Positions 27,524-36,170 of a stretch of DNA of 64,000 nt are shown here, piece after piece. Source of the stretch: Phycisphaeraceae bacterium D3-23 (GTDB lineage: Bacteria; Planctomycetota; Phycisphaerae; Phycisphaerales; Phycisphaeraceae); assembly GCA_039555135.1 (NCBI GenBank), contig CP114179.1:868001-932000 (forward strand), in the 5' to 3' direction. Made by a program: the position numbers and the translations under genes. Position 1 is the first letter of the stretch; each line of letters starts with the position of its first letter. The notes below the pieces were generated by a model, which was given only the letters and a program-made list of their open reading frames with translations, searched no databases and was not told where the DNA came from.

Positions 27524-28150
27524 TCACGCCCGACGCATCAGGATCGTCGCATCATGCCCATGCGGGAAATAGTCCTGCCGAAGCACCACCTGTGACGTCT
27601 GCTGGAATGCCCAGTCCAGCAGCTTCAACGTCGGCAGCCGGCGGGCGGGGTACTTCTGCGGCGCGGCCTTGGGCGACACCGTGTCCGACAGGAAGTTGAA
27701 AACCAACGCCTCCGACGCCGCGTCCCACGCATGCCCGAGCAAGCCGAGCGCCGTGTCGTCCTCCATCGTGTTCAGCGTCCCCGAGATCGCCACCACCTGC
27801 GGCTCGCCGATCTTCAGCAGCCCCGGCTCCGCCACGAAATCCCCCGCATGAAACGCCGCCCCCGGAAGTGACCGCCCGTTCGCAAACTCAATCACCTCCG
27901 GCACCCCATCCACCCCCACAAACCGTTCGTACCGCAACTCCCGCTCCAACAGATACGCCGCAAAGTCCCCCCGGCTACACCCCGCATCCAGCACCCGCTT
28001 CCCCGTCAAAAAAACCATCTCCGTCATCACCTTGAACCGCAGACGCTGCGTCCGCTCATTGGCCCAAAGCGTCACCTTCACATCCGAGCCATGCTCGAGC
28101 TGCGCTTCAACATACGGCCCAAGATACGAATCGGGGTCTTGCGTCGGCAT
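27524..28150 (-). CDS. Class I SAM-dependent methyltransferase
   Basis: A 208-residue soluble protein with the SAM-binding glycine-rich motif I as VLDAGCSRGDFAAYL, an acidic residue ending strand 2 (FVGVDGVPEVIEFA) and motif II-like GEPQVVAISGTLNTM. The substrate cannot be read from the sequence. TAGGAT (28157-28162 on the minus strand) ends exactly 6 nt upstream of the ATG, indicating a leaderless transcript. Divergent from the 783-residue membrane protein at 28215. Confidence 0.8.
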   Translation of the reverse strand: MPTQDPDSYLGPYVEAQLEHGSDVKVTLWANERTQRLRFKVMTEMVFLTGKRVLDAGCSRGDFAAYLLERELRYERFVGVDGVPEVIEFANGRSLPGAAFHAGDFVAEPGLLKIGEPQVVAISGTLNTMEDDTALGLLGHAWDAASEALVFNFLSDTVSPKAAPQKYPARRLPTLKLLDWAFQQTSQVVLRQDYFPHGHDATILMRRA

Positions 28151-28156
28151 GCCGCT

Positions 28157-28162
28157 ATCCTA
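28157..28162 (-). promoter_or_regulatory. -10 hexamer TAGGAT placed for a leaderless start
   Basis: Read on the minus strand, TAGGAT is followed by AGCGGC and then the ATG at 28150: exactly 6 nt. No Shine-Dalgarno sequence. Confidence 0.5.
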
Positions 28163-28214
28163 GCCGAGTGCTTCACAACATTCCGGCAGATCGATACGAA
28201 CGGCCCGTGACTTG

Positions 28215-30566
28215 ATGGCAAACCTTCCCCCACCCGCCCCGCTTATAGAAACGCCCTACTGCCCGGGCTGTGGGTACAACCTGCGAGGCCAGCCCGCCGC
28301 CGACCTCACACAATGCCCCGAGTGTGGCGGGAACTGGGCCCCGGGCGAGTTGCTGGATCGCCCACCGCCCCCGGCTGTGTCGTCGGCGCAGTGGACTCTT
28401 GCAGGAATCATTACCGCGCTCACGGTTTTCATCCTCGGCTACCGGCTGCTCGTCCTCAACAACCTCTACCAGACCTCGGCCTTCTTCATCGGGCTGCCCG
28501 CCCTGCTCGCCATCACCCTCGCGCTCACGACCCGCGCCAAGACCGCGACCGGCATCTGCTTCAAAGTCACGACGATGACGCTGCTCATCTCCGGCATCTT
28601 CCTGGGCGAGGGGTTTATCTGCTGTGTCATGATGGCGCCGCTGTTCTTCATCGTCGCCGGGATCATCGGCATGGTCATCGACCACTACCACTATCGACCC
28701 AAATCGGGCCGGCTCCGGTTGCTGCTTCTGCCTCTCCTCTTGCTGATGGCCCTCGAAGGTGTCAGCGAGCGGCTAAGTTTCAGCCCCCACGCAACGGCGA
28801 GCGCCACCCGACTGGTCGATGCGCCGCCCCACGCCGTACGCGAACAACTCGCCAACACCCCGCGCTTCGATCGGCCCATGCCTGCGCTCCTCCAGGCCGG
28901 ATTCCCGACCCCACTCGAAGCGCGCGGCCAAGGCCTCAACATCGGCGACTCGCGCAACGTCGTCATGGGCGTGCACGGCCACACCGGCGAACTCGCACTC
29001 GCGGTCACCGAGAACAGCGAACAACACATCCGATTCAAAACGCTCAGCGACACCACCAAGATCAGCGAGTGGCTCGCGTGGCGGTCGGCTACCGTTGAGC
29101 TTCAGCCCGTCGGCGAATCGCAGACGCGCGTCACCTGGACGCTGCACTACGAACGCCGACTCGCCCCGGCCTGGTACTTCGGGCCGTTCCAGAAAATCGC
29201 CACCACCCTCGCCGCCGGCTCGCTGATCGACAACCTCGCGACCCCGCCCGCCGCGCAGCGCACGCGGCCTTGGCAATCGCCCGGGCTCATCCGGTCCCTG
29301 AGTCTGCTCGCGCCTGTCCTGCTCGCGCTCATCCTCTCGGCCGTTTACCGCCGTCGGCGACGCCTGCTCATCGGCGCCTGGCTCTCGCTGGCCTGGGCCT
29401 TCCCCGCCGTCGTCATCCTCAACCTCGTCGCGATCCACGGCGGGTGGTGGTCCTTCAACGCCCAGGGCGCGATGTGGCTGGGCATGCCCGTCGACCTGCT
29501 GCTGGGGTGGGCCATCCTCTGGAGCGTCGTGCCCGCACTGCTCGCGCCCCGCCTGCCGCTGCCCATCGTCGCCCTCGTGCTGCTCTGGCTCGACCTGCTG
29601 CTGATGCCCTGGAGCGCGCCGGTCGTGCAGCTCGGCCCCATGTGGCAGTACGCCGACCTCGCCGCGCTCTGCGTCGTGCTGGTCCCCGCCCAGTGGCTCG
29701 CGCGATGGACACGTCAAGAGACCCACCTCCCGGGCCGAGTCCTGATCCACCTCGCGGCGTTCACCGGGCTCTTCCTCGTCTGCATCCCGCTCGTCCTGAT
29801 GGAGCACACCGACCTCACACTCGACGGCTGGCGGCACCAGCCCGGCTGGCTGCGCGGCCTTTGGATGCAAGCACTCGCGCTCGCGGCGCTGCCCGGACTC
29901 GCAGGCGTCGCCGCGTTCTACCGCTACGGCAAAGGCACCGCCGTGCCCTACGACCCGCCCAAGCAACTCGTGACCCAAGACGTCTACGCCTACGTACGCA
30001 ACCCGATGCAGCTCGCGCTCGTCCTGATCTACACCGTCATGGCCGGCGCGTTGATGAACGCCTGGCTGCTCATGGCAGCCGGCGTCGTCCTCGCGTACGG
30101 CTTTGGCCTCGCACGATGGCACGAAGACCAGCAGCTTCGGGCACGCTACGGCGAAGACTGGCGACGCTACCGCGCCGCAGTCCGCGCCTGGTGGCCCCGC
30201 TTTAGGCCGTACGTCAACGACCCCCAAACCCCCGCCATCGTCTACATCGACCACGCCTGCAAACCCTGCGCGGGCGTCGCACGCTGGCTTGAACGCCGGG
30301 CACCCGTCGGCCTGCAGGTCCTCGACGCCCAAGACGCCCCTGGCCCGCTGCAGCGCATGACCTACCAGGCCGGCCCCACGTCACCCCCCGAGCCCGGCGT
30401 CGCCGCAATCGCCGCCTGCCTGCAGCACCTCCACCTCGGCTGGGCCGCCATGGGCTGGGCCCTCAAGCTCCCCGGCATCCGCGGGGCCGCTCAACTCCTC
30501 ACCGACGCCGCCGGCGGCGGGCAGGCGCAGACACGCCCCGCCAAACCCAGACACTACAATCCGTAA
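28215..30566 (+). CDS. Four-module membrane protein: zinc ribbon - SRPBCC-like - ICMT-like methyltransferase - DCC-type thioredoxin-like
   Basis: A 783-residue protein. Residues 16-37 are a zinc ribbon (CPGCGYNLRG...QCPECGG). Several membrane helices follow (~58-180). Residues ~190-330 resemble a polyketide-cyclase/SRPBCC domain (TASATRLVDAPPHAVREQLA ... VELQPVGESQTRVTWTLHYE). More helices lead to an isoprenylcysteine-methyltransferase/NnrU-like segment (~575-660: VTQDVYAYVRNPMQLALVLI, ARYGEDWRRYRAAVRAW). The C-terminus (~673-783) begins VYIDHACKPCAGVARWL, a CxxC arrangement like DUF393/DCC oxidoreductases. Such a combination implies a membrane-associated modifying enzyme of unknown substrate. 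Its stop codon is immediately followed by the ATG of the Mrr-like gene. Confidence 0.75.
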   Translation: MANLPPPAPLIETPYCPGCGYNLRGQPAADLTQCPECGGNWAPGELLDRPPPPAVSSAQWTLAGIITALTVFILGYRLLVLNNLYQTSAFFIGLPALLAITLALTTRAKTATGICFKVTTMTLLISGIFLGEGFICCVMMAPLFFIVAGIIGMVIDHYHYRPKSGRLRLLLLPLLLLMALEGVSERLSFSPHATASATRLVDAPPHAVREQLANTPRFDRPMPALLQAGFPTPLEARGQGLNIGDSRNVVMGVHGHTGELALAVTENSEQHIRFKTLSDTTKISEWLAWRSATVELQPVGESQTRVTWTLHYERRLAPAWYFGPFQKIATTLAAGSLIDNLATPPAAQRTRPWQSPGLIRSLSLLAPVLLALILSAVYRRRRRLLIGAWLSLAWAFPAVVILNLVAIHGGWWSFNAQGAMWLGMPVDLLLGWAILWSVVPALLAPRLPLPIVALVLLWLDLLLMPWSAPVVQLGPMWQYADLAALCVVLVPAQWLARWTRQETHLPGRVLIHLAAFTGLFLVCIPLVLMEHTDLTLDGWRHQPGWLRGLWMQALALAALPGLAGVAAFYRYGKGTAVPYDPPKQLVTQDVYAYVRNPMQLALVLIYTVMAGALMNAWLLMAAGVVLAYGFGLARWHEDQQLRARYGEDWRRYRAAVRAWWPRFRPYVNDPQTPAIVYIDHACKPCAGVARWLERRAPVGLQVLDAQDAPGPLQRMTYQAGPTSPPEPGVAAIAACLQHLHLGWAAMGWALKLPGIRGAAQLLTDAAGGGQAQTRPAKPRHYNP
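30555..30560 (+). promoter_or_regulatory. -10 hexamer TACAAT placed for a leaderless start, inside the upstream gene
   Basis: TACAAT is the Tyr-Asn codon pair just before the end of the upstream gene and ends exactly 6 nt before the ATG at 30567, so the nuclease gene could be transcribed independently of its neighbour. Confidence 0.4.
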
Positions 30567-31442
30567 ATGGCTTCTAAATCTTCCGGTGCCGACGATTTCC
30601 TCGACGAACTATTCGCGATGTTCAAAGCCCTCCCCTGGTGGATCGGCCCGATCTTCGTCGGCCTCGCGTTCCTCCTCTTCCGCTTCGTCTTCCCCTACGT
30701 CCTTCACGCCATCGACGCGGCATTCGACAGCCCCATCAAACTCGGCACGATGTTAGCGACCCTCTCTAGCTTGCTCGCCCCACTGTTCGCAGGCATCACC
30801 GCACTCGTCTGGGTGGCCGCGCTTGTCCACAAACGCATCGACGCCCAACGACTCGACAAGCAACGCAGCATCGACACCATCCGCGAACTCTCGTGGCGAG
30901 AATTCGAACAGCTCCTCGCAGAGGCCTACCGACGACAGGGCTACCGCGTTACCGACACCGGCCAGACCCACGGCCACGCCCAGCCCGACGGCGGCATCGA
31001 CCTCGTCCTCGACCGCGACGGCCAACGCACCCTCGTCCAGTGCAAACACTGGAAAACCCAAAAGGTCGGCGTTAAAACCGCCCGCGAGCTCTACGGCGTC
31101 GTCGCCAGCCAACACGCCGACCGTGGCGTCCTCATCACCTCCGGCCGCTTCACCCAACAAACCCACGACTTCGCCCAGGACCTCCCGCTCAACCTGATTG
31201 ATGGCCCCCAACTCCAAACCCTCATCCACTCCGTCCAACGCCCCCGGAACTCCGCCCCATCCCCAGCTCCCTCCGATCAATTATCAATCATCAATCAAAA
31301 ATCAGAGATTCCCGCCTGCCCCCGCTGCCAATCCCCCATGACCCGACGCACCGCCCGCAAAGGCCCCACCGCCGGGCAACAGTTCTGGGGCTGCACCACC
31401 TACCCGAAGTGCAAGGGAACGCGGGCGATGGGGGCGGTCTAA
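30567..31442 (+). CDS. Membrane-anchored Mrr-type restriction endonuclease-like protein with zinc finger
   Basis: A 291-residue protein. Two membrane segments (~23-48 WWIGPIFVGLAFLLFRFVFP and ~60-88) precede a Mrr_cat-type nuclease domain (~105-225): WREFEQLLAEAYRRQGYRV, then DGGIDLVLDRDGQRTLVQCK, in which Asp145 and Gln158-x-Lys160 form the PD-(D/E)xK-like active site, and HADRGVLITSGRFTQQTHDF. A topoisomerase-type C4 zinc finger (CPRCQSPM...WGCTTYPKCKG) ends the protein. Membrane-tethered Mrr relatives are known, but their role is unclear; type IV restriction or DNA quality control are candidates. ATG directly follows the upstream stop (0-nt gap), allowing translational coupling. Immediately downstream lie the 21-bp arrays. 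Confidence 0.85.
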   Translation: MASKSSGADDFLDELFAMFKALPWWIGPIFVGLAFLLFRFVFPYVLHAIDAAFDSPIKLGTMLATLSSLLAPLFAGITALVWVAALVHKRIDAQRLDKQRSIDTIRELSWREFEQLLAEAYRRQGYRVTDTGQTHGHAQPDGGIDLVLDRDGQRTLVQCKHWKTQKVGVKTARELYGVVASQHADRGVLITSGRFTQQTHDFAQDLPLNLIDGPQLQTLIHSVQRPRNSAPSPAPSDQLSIINQKSEIPACPRCQSPMTRRTARKGPTAGQQFWGCTTYPKCKGTRAMGAV

Positions 31443-31519
31443 CGCCCTTTCGCGACCACGGGCAGGTGGCAAGGGATCCGTCTGCCAAGCCCAGGATGAT
31501 CCCCTCTCCACGGCCCCCG

Positions 31520-31855
31520 GAACGTGGCGCTGCGCCCCCGGAATATGGCGCTGTGGTTATGAAACACGGCGCTGCGCTTAAGAAACGTGGCATTCCGCTT
31601 AAGAAACGTCGCGCTGCGCTTAAGAAATGTGGCGTTCCTCCTAAGAAATGCGGCGCTGCGCCCCCGGAATGTCGCGGTGCGCCCCCGGAATATGGCGTGT
31701 TGAGCGCAGAACTCGGCGGTGCGCCCCCGGAATGTGGCGTTTTGTGCGCAGAACGCAGCGGTGCGCGCGCAGAACGTCGCGTGGCGCTTCCGGAACTTGG
31801 CATGTTGAGCGCAGAACGTCGCGTTTCGGATACAGCATCTGGCATGGTGCTCCCG
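31520..31855. repeat. 21-bp tandem array A (16 units)
   Basis: Sixteen consecutive units of exactly 21 bp with no indels. Each begins (G/A)AA, most have GGCG(C/T)TGCGC-like cores, and the last six bases switch among a few modules: CCCCCG, CTTAAG, GAGCGCA, CTTCCG. No stop codons in two frames of each strand, giving heptapeptide patterns such as AALKKRR and ATFLKRS, but the plus frame then meets a TAA at 31997. I treat it as non-coding. It starts 77 nt after the Mrr-like gene stop. Confidence 0.85.
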
Positions 31856-31927
31856 CAAGGCCGTGTGGCTGAGGGTAGCGAAACGCTGACTGACCGCGTT
31901 TACTCGACCGTGATGCGATCGGCAGCG

Positions 31928-32301
31928 ATCGTTTTCGGGGCGGACACAATCGTGGAAGCCCGGGTTTTCGTTGTTTCGGGCTTATTCACGATGGGTTAAG
32001 AGCTGTTCACAGGTGTAGATTGGGGGTTCACGATGAGAGAAGGCGTGTTCACACATCGAGATGAACTGTTCACGACTAAAACAAACCTGTTTACAGGTGT
32101 GAACAACCTTTTCACAGGGGTAGATTTCCTATTCACAGGTGTAAACGACCTGTTTACAGGTGCAACAAACTTGTTCACGATGGAAACCTGCCGGTTGACG
32201 GTCGTGGGAAAGGAAGAAACCGTTGTCGCGCGGCGGGAAACAATGATTCTATGACAGGACACCATTGTTGCCTCGGAAGAAACAATCGTTTTTTCCCTCT
32301 A
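31928..32301. repeat. 21-bp tandem array C, different consensus
   Basis: Periodicity of 21 bp continues with a new core: CTGTTCACAGGTGTAGA-like units are clear from 31981 to 32190 (ten units, core (C/T)T(G/A)TT(C/T)AC), flanked by looser units with GAAACAATNNTT-like cores up to 32301 and TCGTTTTC-like cores from 31928. Read in the plus frame the units give xxxxLFT heptapeptides, in the same frame as array A, broken by one TAA (31997-31999). Base composition is markedly lower in GC than array A. Confidence 0.75.
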
Positions 32302-32327
32302 AACACCGGCTTATAGGGCGTCCAGCC

Positions 32328-32369
32328 CCCCGGAAAACCCCGGAATACCCCGGAATACCCCCGGAACCT
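32328..32369. repeat. Short tandem repeat CCCCGGAATA
   Basis: Four to five imperfect 10-bp copies of CCCCGGAA(T/A)A directly after the 21-bp arrays. The rest of 32302-32439, up to the HPF gene stop, holds nothing recognisable. Confidence 0.6.
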
Positions 32370-32439
32370 ATCGAAATGCGGCCTGCCACGACTGGCAGAC
32401 AGGGGCGGCGTTATCGGGGGCTGGGCGGGCGGACTGGGG

Positions 32440-32754
32440 TCAGTGGGTGGCGAGGCGGTCGAGGGTTTTTTGGACGGCGCGGGCGAGCTTGGCGGCGGTC
32501 TCGCTGACGACTTTGAAGAAGTCGTCGCCGTTGGCCTCGACGACCAGGGGCTTCATGCCTTTGGGGCGGGCTTCCATGAGGCAGCGCTTGTCGCCGGGCG
32601 TCTGCTTGGTCGGGCTGCTGTCGTCGTAGAGGTGGATCTCGACGCGGGTGAGGCGGTCGGCGAGGTGGCCGAGCTTGTCGGTGACGGTGTCGCGGGCCAT
32701 GGCTTCGAGGGAGTCGCTCTTGTCGATGTTGCTGTAGTTGGTCTGGATGATCAT
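32440..32754 (-). CDS. Ribosome hibernation-promoting factor / RaiA family
   Basis: A 104-residue cytoplasmic protein starting MIIQTNYSNIDKSDSLEAMA with the S30AE/HPF fold pattern: a first strand and helix ending VTDKLGHLADRLTRVEIHLY and a second helix DDFFKVVSETAAKLARAVQK. Family members bind the 30S decoding region and promote dimerisation or inactivation of ribosomes in stationary phase. This is the short form, without the long C-terminal dimerisation domain. The usual pattern of basic residues is thinner than in E. coli HPF, hence some reserve. The 3' side faces the 21-bp repeat region. Confidence 0.75.
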   Translation of the reverse strand: MIIQTNYSNIDKSDSLEAMARDTVTDKLGHLADRLTRVEIHLYDDSSPTKQTPGDKRCLMEARPKGMKPLVVEANGDDFFKVVSETAAKLARAVQKTLDRLATH

Positions 32755-33082
32755 GGGCTGGCTTGGATTCCTTTCGTGCGCGGCACGCGCTGGCTCATCC
32801 TAGGCGCGCTGTCCGCGTGCGGGTGTCGGCGGGTCACGCCTACAGGTGGCCACCTGGCGGGAGGACGGGCAGGCAAGTTGTTCGGTGCAGTCGGGCGGGC
32901 CGATGGATCGCTCCTCAAGCGGCGGCTGGGGACGCCCGGCCTACTAGACTGCATCGATCGAGCGGCATGACGCGGGGGGTGCCGTGCGCGGGGGGTCCGT
33001 GAAGAACAGAACGGAGTCGGCCGCTGCACCACGCAACTGTGCATGATGTACGATCCGCCCCACGACTTAGCGAGGTGTTGAT
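32755..33082. other. 328-bp divergent intergenic region
   Basis: Lies between the HPF gene (minus) and the lipoprotein gene (plus) and must hold both promoters. I see TACGAT at 33049-33054 and TAGACT at 32945-32950 as possible -10 hexamers for the plus-strand gene, and GAGG at 33071-33074 as its ribosome-binding site. No gene, RNA or long hairpin recognised. Confidence 0.4.
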
Positions 33083-35353
33083 ATGACTGGACGCAAGGAT
33101 GGGGCCCTGGCTGCGCTGTTGCTTGTGGTTCTGATGCTGACCGGGTGCGCCTACCCGCCGGGCGCGGGGGGTGGGCCGATCACGCTGCGGGACGGCACGC
33201 TGAGCGCGACGATTGACCCGGCGACGCTGCACATCACGATGGCCGACGACGCGACGGGGCAGGCGGTGACGGTCTCCAACGCGCAGCCGGGGCTGTCGGC
33301 GGCCGCGGTGCAGGCGGTCGGGGGGCGTGCGCTGTCGTGGCGGGTGGGCGAGGTTGCGGCGCACGCGGAGATTGTGGATGGCGCGTTGGCGGTGCGTTTC
33401 AGTGGGCCCCGCCACGCGGAGGTGACGTTCCCGGTCCTTGGGCGCACGGCGGGTGGTGGCGAGGGCGGGGGCCTGGCCGAGAACATCTGGCTGCTGCCGA
33501 TCGCCGAGGGGCACCGCGTCCCCGACGATGATGCGGACTGGGCGGCGCACCTCGCGCATCAGTCGCCGACGAATACGCTCGAGGGATTGTCGGTCCCGTT
33601 CCTCGGCGTGATGCGGGGCGACGCCGGGCCGACGGCGGTGTGGATGCTCGAAGACCCGCTGAACAACACGCTGCGCTACACGGGCGACGGCCACACGACG
33701 CCGATCGGGCTGCGCATCACGCACCGCTTCAACCCCGCGATGGACGACACGCGCTACGGCGTGCGTTTCCGCTTCGGCGGCGACAGCGCGATCGGCCCGG
33801 CACTGGCGTACCGCGGGTATCTGGAACGCAGCGGCCGGCTGGTCACGCTGGCGGACAAGATCGCGGACAACCCGCGGGTCGATCGGCTGCGCGGGGCGCT
33901 GCACGCCTACGTGTGGGACGACGGGCTGATCAGCGCGCACGACCTGCGACACGCGAAACCGATCGCGGCGGCGCTCGTCGCGGCGTCGGACAGCGGCCCG
34001 GCCGACTCGCCGCAGGCGCGGGTGTGGTCGCTTCTGGACGACGCGGGGCGTGAGGCGGCGGCGGCGCTGGTCGAGGAGGAGTGGCCGTCGATGTACCTGA
34101 AGCGCGAGCTGGCGGCGGCGCTGTCGCGGGTGATGGCGCAGCATGACGACCCCGCCGCGATGCGAGGCGAGGTCTACCGCGCGTTCGATGGCCTCCTCGA
34201 CCCGCCCAGCACCTGGGGCGACGGCGTGAGCATCGCCATGCTCAACGCGATGCACCAGGCCGGCATCGAGCACGCGCTGCTGCTGACCGGCGGGCTCCAC
34301 ACCGCAGACCAAAAGCCCTACGTCCCCGCCTTTGCCGACCAACTCGGCTACCTCTTTGGGCCCTACGACTCGTACCACTCCATCCATGCGCCCGACACGC
34401 CCGAAGATGACACATGGGACACGGCACAGTTCGACCAACACCTCTGGGAGACCGGCGGCATCCGCAACGAGGACGGCAGCTACTCCGCCGGGTTCAAGCA
34501 GCGCGGCCGACACCTCGCGCCGATCGCCGCCCGGCCGTACGTCGAGGCGCGCGTTAATATGATCCTCGGACAAACGCCCCACTCCGCGTGGTTCGTCGAC
34601 TGCGATGCGTTTGGCCAGTTGTTTGACGACTACACGCCCGGCCGGGAATGCTCGAAGTTGGGGGGGATGGTCGCCCGGCTGGATCGCCTGGACTGGCTGA
34701 GCGGCCGGCATGGGCTCGTCGTCGGGTCTGAGGGCGGCAGCGCCTACGCGGCCAACGCCATCCACTTCGCCCACGGTATCACCTCACCCGTCATCGGCTG
34801 GGGCGACCCGCAACTCACCGAGCGCGACAGCGAACATTACCTCGGCGGGTGGTGGCCGCCGACGGGCCCGGCCGTGTTCTTCAAGCAAGTCCCGCTCGCG
34901 CCGGGCTACGGGAAAGTCCACTTCGACCCGCGTTACCGGCTGCCGCTGTACCAGGCGGTGTTCCACGACTGCGTCGTCGCCACGCACCACTGGGGCTACC
35001 ACAGCCTGAAGTTCTCGGATCAGGTGCAGACCGTCGCGCTCATCGAGCAGCTCTACAACGTCCCGCCCCTGGTCCACCTCAACCGTGACGCCTGGCGCGA
35101 GCACGGCGACGCCATCGCCCGGCGCATGGCTTTTTTCGCGCCTATCCACCGCGACGCGGCGCTGCTCCCGCTGACGAGCTACCGCTGGCTCGACGACGGG
35201 GGCTTCGTTCAACAGACGACGTTCGGCGAACGGTTCGTCATCACAGTGAACTTTGGGGATGCGGCATTCGTCGTCGAGGGCGACACGATCGAAGCCCGCT
35301 CTGCGGTCTGCCTCGACCGAGAGACGGATGAAATGTCGCGGTATTCTCCTTGA
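33083..35353 (+). CDS. Glycoside-hydrolase-like lipoprotein (resembles DUF5696 group)
   Basis: A 756-residue protein with a lipoprotein signal (MTGRKDGALAALLLVVLMLT then GC). The mature part begins with a beta-sandwich-like region (ITLRDGTLSATIDPATLHIT...) and continues into a large domain with sugar-enzyme character: LLLTGGLHTADQKPYVPAFA, AWFVDCDAFGQLFDDYTPGR, GLVVGSEGGSAYAANAIHFA. Acidic residues in these strand-end motifs could be catalytic as in TIM-barrel glycosidases. The family assignment is tentative; substrate unknown. It ends 79 nt before tmk, which has its own -10. Confidence 0.55.
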   Translation: MTGRKDGALAALLLVVLMLTGCAYPPGAGGGPITLRDGTLSATIDPATLHITMADDATGQAVTVSNAQPGLSAAAVQAVGGRALSWRVGEVAAHAEIVDGALAVRFSGPRHAEVTFPVLGRTAGGGEGGGLAENIWLLPIAEGHRVPDDDADWAAHLAHQSPTNTLEGLSVPFLGVMRGDAGPTAVWMLEDPLNNTLRYTGDGHTTPIGLRITHRFNPAMDDTRYGVRFRFGGDSAIGPALAYRGYLERSGRLVTLADKIADNPRVDRLRGALHAYVWDDGLISAHDLRHAKPIAAALVAASDSGPADSPQARVWSLLDDAGREAAAALVEEEWPSMYLKRELAAALSRVMAQHDDPAAMRGEVYRAFDGLLDPPSTWGDGVSIAMLNAMHQAGIEHALLLTGGLHTADQKPYVPAFADQLGYLFGPYDSYHSIHAPDTPEDDTWDTAQFDQHLWETGGIRNEDGSYSAGFKQRGRHLAPIAARPYVEARVNMILGQTPHSAWFVDCDAFGQLFDDYTPGRECSKLGGMVARLDRLDWLSGRHGLVVGSEGGSAYAANAIHFAHGITSPVIGWGDPQLTERDSEHYLGGWWPPTGPAVFFKQVPLAPGYGKVHFDPRYRLPLYQAVFHDCVVATHHWGYHSLKFSDQVQTVALIEQLYNVPPLVHLNRDAWREHGDAIARRMAFFAPIHRDAALLPLTSYRWLDDGGFVQQTTFGERFVITVNFGDAAFVVEGDTIEARSAVCLDRETDEMSRYSP

Positions 35354-35420
35354 CTGGGGGTGGCCGCCGGTGGCTGGGGCCGAGTCTTCCACATCCGCCC
35401 ACGGGGCCGCGATCGGGCGT

Positions 35421-35426
35421 TATTCT
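35421..35426 (+). promoter_or_regulatory. -10 hexamer TATTCT placed for a leaderless start of tmk
   Basis: TATTCT ends exactly 6 nt before the tmk ATG at 35433; the gap GTGACG has no Shine-Dalgarno match. Confidence 0.45.
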
Positions 35427-35432
35427 GTGACG

Positions 35433-36167
35433 ATGAGCGCGGTGAGCGATGACAACCTGATGCAGCAAGGGGCCTCCGCGCCCGACTGGCCCGGGCGGCT
35501 GGGCGGGCGGTTTGTGGTGTTTGATGGGCCCGATGGGAGCGGGAAGAGCACGCAGTTTCGTCGGCTGGTCGGGCTCGCGGAGGCGGCGGGGGTGGCGGTC
35601 TGCGAGGTGCGCGAGCCGGGCGGGACGCATATCGGGGAGGAGATCCGCAAGACGCTTTTGGATGCGCAGCACGAGGAAGAGGCGCCGATCGACCTGCGTT
35701 GCGAGATGCTGCTGTTCATGGCCAGCCGGGCGCAGTTGATCGCGCAGCGGGTTCGGCCGGCGCTCAAGCGGGGGGAGCTGGTGCTGGCGGATCGGTTTAT
35801 CTCGTCGACGCTGGCGTACCAAGGCGCGGGCGGCGGGCTGCCCGTGGATGAGATCATCGCGGTGGGGAAGGTCGCGTTGCAGGAGTGCTGGCCCGACCTG
35901 GTGGTGGTGTTCGATGTGGATGCGGCGACGGCGCGGGCGCGGATGAACCCGCTCTTGCGTGGGCAGGAGTTTGATGCCGACCAGGACCGGATGGAGAGCA
36001 AGGGGGATACGTTCCACCGCAAGGTCCGGCAGGGGTACCTCGACCAGGCGGCGGGCGACCCGGGGCACTACCTCGTGATCGATGCGCGGGGGGAAGAGGA
36101 AGATGTGTACGGCCGAATGTGTGCCGGGCTTGCCGAACGCGTCGCGGCGTTTGAACAGAAAGGCTGA
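35433..36167 (+). CDS. tmk: Thymidylate kinase
   Basis: A 244-residue enzyme phosphorylating dTMP to dTDP with ATP. The P-loop FDGPDGSGKST lies at residues 30-40, 20-odd residues later than usual because of an N-terminal tail (MSAVSDDNLMQQGASAPDWP). REPGGTHIGEEIRKTLL is the family's dTMP/ATP-binding REPGGT motif, and LADRFISSTLAYQGAG the DRxxxS/TxAYQ motif. The LID-region arginines after FDVDAATARARMNPL complete the picture. The start at 35433 is chosen for the -10 fit; the core would begin equally well a few codons later. Followed after 3 nt by a small membrane protein gene. Confidence 0.96.
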   Translation: MSAVSDDNLMQQGASAPDWPGRLGGRFVVFDGPDGSGKSTQFRRLVGLAEAAGVAVCEVREPGGTHIGEEIRKTLLDAQHEEEAPIDLRCEMLLFMASRAQLIAQRVRPALKRGELVLADRFISSTLAYQGAGGGLPVDEIIAVGKVALQECWPDLVVVFDVDAATARARMNPLLRGQEFDADQDRMESKGDTFHRKVRQGYLDQAAGDPGHYLVIDARGEEEDVYGRMCAGLAERVAAFEQKG

Positions 36168-36170
36168 GCG

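Noticed and set aside
31409-31999. 196-codon open frame over array A as a gene
   Set aside because: No start with a ribosome-binding site, overlaps the end of the Mrr-like gene, and the openness follows from the 21-bp period; the opposite strand is equally open.
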